This document shows, in pieces, positions 15,545 through 21,619 of a DNA stretch of 21,619 bases (the stretch's first letter is position 1; each line of letters opens with the position of its first letter). The position numbers and the translations under genes were made by a program. The notes beneath the pieces are model-generated. The model ran no database searches and was not told the DNA's origin. It saw nothing but the letters and a program-made list of their open reading frames with translations. The DNA is from an uncultured Veillonella sp. (GTDB lineage Bacteria; Bacillota; Negativicutes; Veillonellales; Veillonellaceae): positions 1 through 21,619 of the forward strand of contig NZ_CALJON010000028.1 in the NCBI RefSeq assembly GCF_937981445.1. Direction: 5' to 3'.

Positions 15545-16345
15545 CTATTTTTTACCAAGTTCCAAGGAGCGTTCATAACAAGCAACTACGCCGTCTTGTA
15601 TGGCGGAACGAAGTCCCCCTTTTTCCATCGCCGCAATGCCTGCTATAGTAGTTCCCCCCGGAGATGTTACTTGATCGCGCAACACCGCTGGATGAGCACT
15701 TGTTTGTAGTGCCATAAGCCCTGCCCCATATAAAGTCTGGGCCGCCGCTTTAATGGCTACTTTTCTAGGTAAACCAATGCGAACACCAGCATCAGCCAAG
15801 GCATCCATAATGACAAATGCATAACCTGGACCAGCACCAGAAATAGCACTTAAACGGTCTAAATCAGCCTCTGTTACCACCACAGTTTCACCAATAGGAG
15901 CAAATAATTCCACTACTTGTTCTGTAGTATTTACGGTTGCCTTCGAGCCCCCCGCAATGGCTGTTAAACCAGCCCCCACGGCCACGGGTGTATTAGGCAT
16001 AGTGCGATACCAAATAGCTTGAGGCACTAAAGTCTCTAAGGACTCTAAGGTAATCCCGGCGGCTACAGAAATACACACTGTCTCAGGAGTTATCCCCTGT
16101 GCCTGCTGTAATATAGTAGGCAATACTTGTGGCTTTAACGCCCAAATAATCGTATCTACTGTACTGAGCTCAGGAATAGACGTACTCACGGTAACGCCTA
16201 ATTCTTCCGTAAGTTCCGTAGCATGAATATCTGATTTTACCACTACATAGGTTGTTTCTTTCGTCAACAAGCCTGATTGTATGGCGCCGCGCAAAATAGC
16301 GCCACCCATAGCTCCCGCTCCGACGAATAAGGTTTTACCTAGCAT
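15545..16345 (-). CDS. proC: Pyrroline-5-carboxylate reductase (proline biosynthesis)
   Basis: It reduces 1-pyrroline-5-carboxylate to proline with NAD(P)H in the cytoplasm. The Rossmann start is LFVGAGAMGGAILRG (residues 6-20), then WALKPQVLP, RTMPNTPVAVGAG at 114-126, and the C-terminal signature SGAGPGYAFVIMDALADAGVRIGLPR. The final DQVTSPGGTTIAGI is the other family hallmark. Length 266 is standard. AGGAGG precedes the ATG by 5 nt. The gene sits in the position where ylmG stands in the Bacillus ylmDEFGH-divIVA cluster; no ylmG is present here. Confidence 0.97.
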   Translation of the reverse strand: MLGKTLFVGAGAMGGAILRGAIQSGLLTKETTYVVVKSDIHATELTEELGVTVSTSIPELSTVDTIIWALKPQVLPTILQQAQGITPETVCISVAAGITLESLETLVPQAIWYRTMPNTPVAVGAGLTAIAGGSKATVNTTEQVVELFAPIGETVVVTEADLDRLSAISGAGPGYAFVIMDALADAGVRIGLPRKVAIKAAAQTLYGAGLMALQTSAHPAVLRDQVTSPGGTTIAGIAAMEKGGLRSAIQDGVVACYERSLELGKK

Positions 16346-16357
16346 ATGGACCTCCTA

Positions 16358-16846
16358 TTATAATTGAGGTTCCTTCCAAGCTAATGTTTCAGTTAAATCG
16401 CTGTAGCTTTGATCAGTACTATCTACAGTCACATTGGAAGGGACACAAAGATAGATTTTTTCACCCACACGTTTAATAGTGCCATCTAATGCATAAGTAG
16501 CACCGCTCATGAAATCAATGATACGTTTTCTATGACTTTCTTCAGTGCTTTCAAAATTAAGTACTACGGGACGCATATCGCGTAATTGATTCGCAATATT
16601 TTGGGAATCTTTTTCATAATCTACTGGTTCAATGATAACTAATCGCATTGCTGCTGAACGCTGTGCCACGCTATTATATCCTCCTGCTGGTTTTGCCGCA
16701 CGAAATGCGGAATTTGTAGTAGTAGTCTGGGTTACATGTTCTGGTTCGTCTTCGTATACAACGTCCTCACCATCTTCATATACATCATCATACTGGTCAT
16801 TTGTATTATTTTTGAACATGTCTGTAAAGTTTTTTATAAAACTCAT
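16358..16846 (-). CDS. sepF: SepF, membrane anchor of FtsZ
   Basis: SepF tethers FtsZ to the membrane and shapes the septum. The first 14 residues (MSFIKNFTDMFKNN) form the expected amphipathic membrane-binding helix. An acidic, Asp/Glu/Tyr-rich linker follows (about 15-65), and the globular SepF domain occupies about 68-160 with VIIEPVDYEKDSQNIANQLR, VVLNFE, RIIDFMSGATYALDG and VFLCVP-like YLCVPSNV. AGGAGG lies about 7 nt before the ATG. It stands 23 bp after yggS and 12 bp before proC. Confidence 0.95.
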   Translation of the reverse strand: MSFIKNFTDMFKNNTNDQYDDVYEDGEDVVYEDEPEHVTQTTTTNSAFRAAKPAGGYNSVAQRSAAMRLVIIEPVDYEKDSQNIANQLRDMRPVVLNFESTEESHRKRIIDFMSGATYALDGTIKRVGEKIYLCVPSNVTVDSTDQSYSDLTETLAWKEPQL

Positions 16847-16869
16847 CTGTGTATCCTCCTAGACCGCCG

Positions 16870-17556
16870 TTAAAAATATACGCGGTTTCCAAAAATAGCT
16901 GTACCAACGCGAATTATATTTGCTCCTTCCTCCAGAGCGACTTCAAAGTCATGAGTCATCCCCATGGAGAGATACTCAATTTGCCCTGTTGGAAATTGTG
17001 ATTTCATAGCTTCAAATAAAGTATGTGCCTCTCTAAAAACAGGTCGTGCCTCTTCTGGATTATCAAAGAAAGGAGCCATACACATGAGTCCTTTCACGCA
17101 CACATGTTCTAATGTTTTAGCATGTGTCATAACCGCTGGTAAGTCATCCACTGTTAGACCCGACTTACTCGCCTCTTCAGCTACATTTACTTGAAGTAAA
17201 ATGTCTTGCACTTTGTCATTTTTAGCTGCCACTTTATCAATCTCATTCAATAACTTAATGCTATCAACAGAATGGATCAGTGAAAAAAGCGGAACTGCTT
17301 GGCGGACTTTATTCATTTGCAAATGACCAATCAAATGCCAATTAATGTCTGGGCCATTGTAGGTCAATATCTTTTCCTTTGCTTCCTGCACTCGGTTTTC
17401 TCCGACTGTAGTAATCCCCAAACGAGCAACCTCTTCAACTGCTGATACAGGATGATTTTTTGTAACTGCGACTAATTGAACTTCATCAGTTCTACCAGCC
17501 TTTGCCATAGCCACCTTAATGCGCTCTTGCACAGCAGCTAATGCCTGTTCAATCAT
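16870..17556 (-). CDS. yggS: YggS/YlmE family PLP-binding homeostasis protein
   Basis: A single-domain PLP protein with the fold of the alanine racemase barrel but no known catalysis; it buffers pyridoxal phosphate. PLP would bind Lys33 in LVAVTKNHPV. GENRVQEA, INWHLIGHLQMNK and the C-terminal LSMGMTHDFEVAL with G(A)NIIRVGTAIFG are family hallmarks. Length 228 is standard. GGGAGG precedes the ATG by 6 nt, and a TATACA-17-TATAAT promoter lies about 70 nt upstream, making this the first gene of the division operon. Confidence 0.96.
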   Translation of the reverse strand: MIEQALAAVQERIKVAMAKAGRTDEVQLVAVTKNHPVSAVEEVARLGITTVGENRVQEAKEKILTYNGPDINWHLIGHLQMNKVRQAVPLFSLIHSVDSIKLLNEIDKVAAKNDKVQDILLQVNVAEEASKSGLTVDDLPAVMTHAKTLEHVCVKGLMCMAPFFDNPEEARPVFREAHTLFEAMKSQFPTGQIEYLSMGMTHDFEVALEEGANIIRVGTAIFGNRVYF

Positions 17557-17621
17557 TCTTTACCTCCCATATACGTCCAACTCTGATTTTGCATTTCTAA
17601 AAATTACTTTCATGCGTTCTT

Positions 17622-17650
17622 ATTATATAATATATAAATTGTGATGTATA
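17622..17650 (-). promoter_or_regulatory. Promoter of the yggS-sepF-proC-ylmH-divIVA operon
   Basis: On the minus strand TATACA (complement of 17645-17650) is followed by a 17-nt spacer and a perfect TATAAT (complement of 17622-17627). The -35 box matches four of six consensus bases. It lies about 70 nt before yggS in an AT-rich 248-bp gap; the rest of that gap shows no clear terminator for ylmD. Confidence 0.65.
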
Positions 17651-17804
17651 GCATTTATCTTCATTTCTCTGCATTTTACCGCCCATTTAATAAAATTTCA
17701 ATGAATTTAATCTGCTGCACATTTTAAACCGTCTTGTTTTAAGTTTATATATTTTCAACAACACACGATCTTAACGCCTTTAACAAGGTGCTTAACAATC
17801 AAAC

Positions 17805-18665
17805 TTATTTCTTGGCTCTCAACATAGCGAATAAAGCCATGCGCCCTGTTTTACCATGCTCTCTTCGATAGGAATAGCAGCTTGGCGAGGTCAATGTGTC
17901 CGTTCCGCTCACCGTAATTTGCCGCAATGGAACGCCCTTTCGTAATAAATCATGAACGATGAATTGTTGCAAATCTACTCGTGGCGTTTCTATTTGTTTA
18001 TCGCTCCGATACCGATAATATACAATGTCATTTGCATAGGCCGACTCTTTTCGGAACTGGTCGGCCAAAGTTTCACTCACTTCAAAAGAATCGCTTTGAA
18101 TAGATGGTCCTAAATAGGCATAACAATCCGCAGGATTAGTGCCATAGGCTTCGGCCATGGCCTCAAGGGTAATGGTTGGTAAATGACCAATCGCCCCTCG
18201 CCACCCCGCATGAACTACTGCTATGGCGTGATGCTTCGCATCATAAATCAAAACCGGCACACAGTCAGCAACTAAAAGGAGCAAGGGCGTTTGAGGTAAA
18301 TCTGTCATCATCGCATCACTATCTGGTATGGCCTGGCTTAAACTAGTGGCTCCATGGCCGCGATTAAACTGTGTCACTTGTGCCACGCCCACACCATGCA
18401 CTTGTTTAGCACAGGTTAAATCCTCTAATCTCACACGCAAGTGCTTAGCTAAACGACGCCTATTTTCCACTACATCTTGAACCTGGTCCTCTACGTGAAG
18501 ACCTAAATTAAACGAATCAAAGGGCTTCTTTGACACACCGCCAAAACGTCTAGTCACTCCATGCATTAACGGAAAGCCAGTGAGATTCGCAGCCGATTCA
18601 AATTCAAAGGGCTGACCTGGAAAGCCGCCACCTTCGCGAATTATCGTTCTATTCAGTGGGTCCAT
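17805..18665 (-). CDS. ylmD: YlmD/YfiH laccase-domain purine nucleoside phosphorylase-like protein
   Basis: A member of the former polyphenol oxidase (DUF152/laccase-domain) family; characterised relatives cleave purine nucleosides with phosphate and bind zinc. Metal and active-site motifs are CAKQVHG near 89-95, LLLVADCVPVLIYD with the conserved Asp-Cys, and VHAGWRGAIG. The C-terminal SGTDTLTSPSCYSYRREHGKTGRMA is the usual ending. Length 286. The ATG at 18665 follows AGGAGGTG by 6 nt; the GTG three codons earlier overlaps that site. It lies 143 bp behind the radical SAM gene and before ylmE/yggS, the Bacillus order. Confidence 0.92.
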   Translation of the reverse strand: MDPLNRTIIREGGGFPGQPFEFESAANLTGFPLMHGVTRRFGGVSKKPFDSFNLGLHVEDQVQDVVENRRRLAKHLRVRLEDLTCAKQVHGVGVAQVTQFNRGHGATSLSQAIPDSDAMMTDLPQTPLLLLVADCVPVLIYDAKHHAIAVVHAGWRGAIGHLPTITLEAMAEAYGTNPADCYAYLGPSIQSDSFEVSETLADQFRKESAYANDIVYYRYRSDKQIETPRVDLQQFIVHDLLRKGVPLRQITVSGTDTLTSPSCYSYRREHGKTGRMALFAMLRAKK

Positions 18666-18687
18666 ACACTTCACCTCCTGTACAAAC

Positions 18688-18807
18688 AGGTTATACCACT
18701 ATAAACAGCGCTTTCATCTATTATAAAGATAGTATTCTCATCAATTATAAATACAGTGTTCTCATCTATTATAAATATGGTGTTCTCATCTATTATTTTA
18801 AATGCCC
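18688..18807. repeat. Tandem array of 24-bp units between the radical SAM gene and ylmD
   Basis: Units start at 18712, 18736, 18760 and 18784, 24 bp apart, with the shared core TCTCATCTATTATAAATA; a worn copy lies before 18712. The three best copies each carry a perfect TATAAT on the minus strand (complements of 18720-18725, 18744-18749 and 18768-18773). The array ends 1 bp before the radical SAM stop codon (18809-18811). Confidence 0.88.
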
Positions 18808-18808
18808 C

Positions 18809-20560
18809 TTACTTACATACACCGCAGCGCTTACAATTAGGCACGCAAGGCGCTGTATACGCTTCATCAAGGCTTCGCTGCCATTCTTGAGCCAAATACT
18901 GGGGATGTAAATTCATATCTAGCATAGACCAAGGCAACACATCCTGAAGGCCTCTTTGCCTATATAATTCCTCTTCAAAAGGATATGCAAAGGCGTCACA
19001 AGATGTTTTAAACTGCTTTGCCGCTCCCTGTATGCCCCCTTGCTCTACAGCATCCACAATAATAGCCCCTAATCGCCTGTCACCGCGTGCTAGTACACCC
19101 TGCACATAGGCTTCCTTAGGCGATTCAACGAGCACCTCTATGCGTCGATTCTTCTGCAATGATTTTTTAATATACGTCAAGGTCTTGCTTATGTCTTTTT
19201 GATTCGCCATAGGCATCCACTGAAATGGCGTAAATGGCTTAGGTATAAATGGATTAATACTTAAAGTCAATCGGCCTTTACATCCCACAAACTCCATATG
19301 TTCGTACAAGTCCTTCGCCATGTTAATAATAGCGTCTATATCCTCGTTTGTTTCAGTTGGCAACCCTACCATAATATAAAGTCGAATATGTGGCACTCCC
19401 GCCTTGGCTGCCATAGTAACGGCATTTTTAAGGTCTTCATCAGAAATGCCCTTATTGATAACACGCCGCAATCGCTCACTCCCCGCCTCTGGCGCTATAG
19501 TAATAGTTTGCTGCCCACTAGCGGCCAAACCATCTACTACCTCCTGAGTCAAAGAGTCGGCCCGTAAAGATGCGCAGGAATAGCGAAGCCCTTTAGAGCG
19601 AATATATTTTACTAATTCATCAATTTGAGGATAATCTGAAATAGCCGCCCCCATAAGGCCTACTTTTTTCCCCAACTCAGCGGCTCGATCAACGCCTGCT
19701 TTTAGTAATTCAAGAGGACGCACTCGTGGTGTGCGATAACAATACCCAGCCATACAAAACCTGCAATGACGGCCACAACCACGCGCTACTTCTACAATAT
19801 ACATAGAACCAAACTCAGTGAAGTCAGTGGCCACAACAGTTTCGCCTAAGCGGCTTAATTCCTGCCAATGACGTTTTACCGGCTTCACCGCTAATTGATT
19901 TTGGCCGGCTTTATTTACATAGCCTTTAAAACGCCCCTCTTCATCGTAAATAGGTTCATAAAAACTAGGTACGTATACACCATCTAATTCATACAAAGCC
20001 GCTAATATTTCAAGGCGCGAGGCCCCTTGATTACGTCCCTCTTCAATGACTTGAAGAATTTGACTTATCAAGCCTTCCCCTTCACCAATGATAAAGGCAT
20101 CAAAAAAGTCCGATACAGGCTCTGGATTAAATGTAGCACAGGGTCCTCCGGCGATAACAAAGGGATCTTTTTCAATGCGATGTTCTCGAAGCACGGGAAT
20201 ACGTCCCAATTTTAACAAAGTAGGAATATTAAAATAATCCATTTCAAAAGTTATATCCACGCCTACCACATGACACTCATTAAGTGGCCTTGTAGTTTCC
20301 ACACTCATGAGTGGCAACCTAAACTTATCATAAAATTTTAAGTCTTTAGGATTTGGCAAAAAGTACCGCTCACCTACACTCGTAGGCCTTTCATTAATTT
20401 CCTCATACATAATTTGCATGCCTAAATTACTCATGCCCACAAAATATGTATTCGGATATACTAAGCCTACTTTATATGGTTTATGGGGATTGAAAACAAC
20501 TCGATTATGCTCTTTAGCCCGTAAGTCTTCCAGGGCACTTATGATATCATTTCTATTCAC
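18809..20560 (-). CDS. TIGR03960-type radical SAM protein with N-terminal B12-binding-like domain
   Basis: The N-terminal half (about 30-170) resembles the cobalamin-binding/YgiQ-type domain: VGLVYPNTYFVGMSNLGMQ, VVGVDITFEMDYFNI, VIAGGPCATFNPEPVSDF and IIGEGE. The radical SAM domain starts near 245, with the [4Fe-4S] triad Cys262, Cys266 and Cys269 in RGCGRHCRFC. It ends with a Cys-rich tail (CVPNCKRCGVC) that could hold a second cluster or metal. The GTG at 20560 is chosen because AAGGAGG lies 6 nt before it; a longer frame opening on TTG at 20590 would run through that site. The chain is then 583 residues. In many Firmicutes this family pairs with a TIGR03936 protein near rplU; that partner is not here. 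The reaction is not known to me. Confidence 0.88.
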   Translation of the reverse strand: MNRNDIISALEDLRAKEHNRVVFNPHKPYKVGLVYPNTYFVGMSNLGMQIMYEEINERPTSVGERYFLPNPKDLKFYDKFRLPLMSVETTRPLNECHVVGVDITFEMDYFNIPTLLKLGRIPVLREHRIEKDPFVIAGGPCATFNPEPVSDFFDAFIIGEGEGLISQILQVIEEGRNQGASRLEILAALYELDGVYVPSFYEPIYDEEGRFKGYVNKAGQNQLAVKPVKRHWQELSRLGETVVATDFTEFGSMYIVEVARGCGRHCRFCMAGYCYRTPRVRPLELLKAGVDRAAELGKKVGLMGAAISDYPQIDELVKYIRSKGLRYSCASLRADSLTQEVVDGLAASGQQTITIAPEAGSERLRRVINKGISDEDLKNAVTMAAKAGVPHIRLYIMVGLPTETNEDIDAIINMAKDLYEHMEFVGCKGRLTLSINPFIPKPFTPFQWMPMANQKDISKTLTYIKKSLQKNRRIEVLVESPKEAYVQGVLARGDRRLGAIIVDAVEQGGIQGAAKQFKTSCDAFAYPFEEELYRQRGLQDVLPWSMLDMNLHPQYLAQEWQRSLDEAYTAPCVPNCKRCGVCK

Positions 20561-20606
20561 AACCGACCTCCTTACGAATACCAAAAACAATTATCTTTAA
20601 TTACTA

Positions 20607-20615
20607 ATTATAACA
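20607..20615 (-). promoter_or_regulatory. Extended -10 promoter of the radical SAM gene
   Basis: TGTTATAAT on the minus strand joins a perfect -10 hexamer (complement of 20607-20612) to an upstream TGn extension. There is no good -35 box. It lies about 47 nt before the GTG start and just downstream of the peroxidase terminator. Confidence 0.55.
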
Positions 20616-20653
20616 TGAAATGACCATAACACGAAAAATCAGCGACCAAAAAC

Positions 20654-20687
20654 AAAAAACTGCTATGAAAATTCATAGCAGTTTTTT
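20654..20687 (-). terminator. Intrinsic terminator behind the glutathione peroxidase gene
   Basis: ACTGCTATGAA (20659-20669) pairs perfectly with TTCATAGCAGT (20672-20682) around a 2-base centre, flanked by an A-run and a T-run. It can therefore stop transcription on either strand; on the minus strand six Ts follow the stem. It lies about 26 bp after the peroxidase stop codon. Confidence 0.92.
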
Positions 20688-20713
20688 GCATTCTATTTAT
20701 CAAGGATATTCTA

Positions 20714-21256
20714 TTATTCAGCTAATAATTTTTCAATTTCAGCTTTCATTTCTACTGGCTCTACATTGGATTCGAAACGAGCCACGACTTCACCTTTACG
20801 GTTGATCAAGAATTTTGTGAAATTCCATTTAATGGAATCATCGCCGAGGAATTGAGGGTATTCATCTTTTAAGAAGTCCATAGATTCTACATTATTACCA
20901 TGGAAACCTTTGAAGCCTTGTTCCTTAGTTAAATATTGGAACAATGGAATAGCACCACCATCGCGTACTTCAGTTTTACCCATAACTGGGAATGTTACGC
21001 CATAGTTAAGTTTGCAGAAATGTTGGATTTCATTGTTATCGCCAGGTTCTTGTTCTTCAAATTGATTGGAAGGTACTGCAATAACAGTGAAGCCTTTGTC
21101 TTTATATTCTTTATATAGAGCTTCTAGCCCTTCATATTGATGTGTAAAACCACATTTACTAGCTGTGTTAGCAATAACTAGCACTTGTCCTTCATAATCT
21201 TTTAAGGACACATCTTTGCCAGCTTTATCTTTTACACTATATTCATATATGCTCAT
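20714..21256 (-). CDS. Glutathione peroxidase family thiol peroxidase (BsaA/BtuE type)
   Basis: A thioredoxin-fold peroxidase that reduces hydroperoxides; bacterial members of this type often use thioredoxin rather than glutathione. The peroxidatic residue is Cys35 in NTASKCGFT (cysteine, not selenocysteine). The partners of the catalytic tetrad are Gln65 in PSNQF and Trp144 with Asn145 in KWNFTKFL. Cys81 (HFCKLNYGV) could be the resolving cysteine of the thioredoxin-dependent class. Length 180, with no signal peptide, so it is cytoplasmic. AGGAGG lies 6 nt before the ATG. It has its own promoter and a strong terminator, so it is probably monocistronic, as suits an oxidative-defence gene in an anaerobe. 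Confidence 0.94.
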   Translation of the reverse strand: MSIYEYSVKDKAGKDVSLKDYEGQVLVIANTASKCGFTHQYEGLEALYKEYKDKGFTVIAVPSNQFEEQEPGDNNEIQHFCKLNYGVTFPVMGKTEVRDGGAIPLFQYLTKEQGFKGFHGNNVESMDFLKDEYPQFLGDDSIKWNFTKFLINRKGEVVARFESNVEPVEMKAEIEKLLAE

Positions 21257-21297
21257 AATAGCCTCCTAAAATAATAAAAATACGCCCATTCATGACA

Positions 21298-21307
21298 GTT
21301 CATGAAC
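21298..21307. promoter_or_regulatory. 10-bp palindrome in the peroxidase leader, possible operator
   Basis: GTTCATGAAC is a perfect palindrome about 28 bp downstream of the -10 box of the peroxidase promoter, flanked by further CATG motifs. It does not match the PerR box. A regulator-binding site is possible but unproven. Confidence 0.25.
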
Positions 21308-21334
21308 ATGGTGATTCTTAAGACTTACATATTT

Positions 21335-21363
21335 ATTATAAACGATAGGTCGAAAAAAATCAA
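21335..21363 (-). promoter_or_regulatory. Promoter of the glutathione peroxidase gene
   Basis: TTGATT (complement of 21358-21363), a 17-nt spacer and a perfect TATAAT (complement of 21335-21340) on the minus strand, about 80 nt before the ATG. The spacer begins with a T-run, which often strengthens promoters. Confidence 0.75.
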
Positions 21364-21479
21364 TTTGATTGTTGCCAATTAAATTTTATGGCAAAATAAA
21401 TATTTTTCAGCAGAACATCTCTAAAGTAGGCCAATGAAATAAAAATAAATATAAATTTATATATACTTATTTTTTACAC

Positions 21480-21511
21480 AAAAAAGGCTAGTTTTACGAA
21501 TAAAACTAGCC
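21480..21511 (-). terminator. Intrinsic terminator of the EF-Tu gene
   Basis: GGCTAGTTTTA pairs perfectly with TAAAACTAGCC over 11 bp. The loop on the minus strand is TTCG, a stable tetraloop sequence, and six Ts follow the stem. It lies about 56 bp after the stop codon. Confidence 0.95.
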
Positions 21512-21566
21512 CTCATATGTGAAGAATAATTATTTAATTGATTTGTAAATCACAAATTGCAATTAA

Positions 21567-21619
21567 TTAAGCTTCGATAGCTGTAACAACACCAGCACCT
21601 ACTGTGTGGCCACCTTCGC
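21567..21619 (-). CDS. tuf: Elongation factor Tu, last 16 codons only
   Basis: The minus-strand frame ends EGGHTVGAGVVTAIEA and a TAA stop (21567-21569). This is the EF-Tu C-terminus (family consensus REGGRTVGAGVV); only the Arg to His change and the last four residues vary. The rest of the gene lies beyond the window. A strong terminator follows. Confidence 0.88.
   Translation of the reverse strand, partial: EGGHTVGAGVVTAIEA

Larger units (their letters stand above)
21257..21566. other. 310-bp gap between tuf and the peroxidase gene
   Basis: It holds the tuf terminator (21480-21511), an AT-rich stretch with no recognisable gene (about 21365-21479), the peroxidase promoter (21335-21363), a 10-bp palindrome in its leader (21298-21307) and the peroxidase ribosome site. 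No tandem array is present, unlike several other gaps. Confidence 0.7.

Noticed and set aside
20561..20590. TTG start extending the radical SAM protein by ten residues
   Set aside because: The extension runs through the AAGGAGG ribosome site that serves the GTG at 20560.

Overview
The window looks like chromosomal DNA of a Negativicutes bacterium (diderm Firmicutes), most probably Veillonella or a close relative. This is inferred from gene content and style: AT-rich gaps, strong AGGAGG-type ribosome sites, a ylm/sepF/divIVA division cluster, an anaerobe-style C5 tetrapyrrole operon ending in a CobA-HemD fusion, and an ArsA/ArsB-like cobamide gene. Every gene I can support lies on the minus strand, so transcription runs from high to low coordinates.

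Layout in the direction of transcription. (1) 21619-20560: the last codons of an EF-Tu gene with a strong terminator, then a monocistronic glutathione peroxidase-like gene with its own promoter and terminator. (2) 20560-17805: a TIGR03960-type radical SAM protein, then the laccase-domain protein YlmD. (3) 17556-14126: yggS(ylmE)-sepF-proC-ylmH-divIVA, with a good promoter in front and a clear intrinsic terminator behind. (4) 13965-7104: tetrapyrrole operon sirC-hemA-hemC-cobA/hemD-hemB-hemL, which makes precorrin-2/sirohydrochlorin from glutamyl-tRNA; none of the later haem-specific genes is present here. (5) 6918-5162: an unrecognised 137-residue protein translationally coupled to a MATE efflux pump. 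(6) 4701-334: tyrA, a 758-residue double CobT-like (ArsA-ArsB-like) protein and a LarC1-only histidine-rich nickel protein. (7) 261-1: tandem promoters driving tRNA-Gly(GCC) and tRNA-Asn(GTT).

How the genes fit together: the hem genes supply the corrin/siroheme precursor, the CobT-like fusion would activate the lower ligand of a cobamide, and tyrA lies directly in front of it. If the fusion is ArsAB-like, its substrates would be phenol or p-cresol, which can derive from tyrosine. That link is inference. The LarC1-like protein adds a second metal-cofactor theme (nickel).

The most unusual feature is not a gene. Five of the gaps between genes each hold a different short tandem array (units of 24, 25, 27, about 28 and 33 bp), all between one gene's stop codon and the next gene's start. 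In at least two cases (hemL and cobA/hemD) the last unit overlaps the end of the coding sequence, as if gene ends had been serially duplicated outward.
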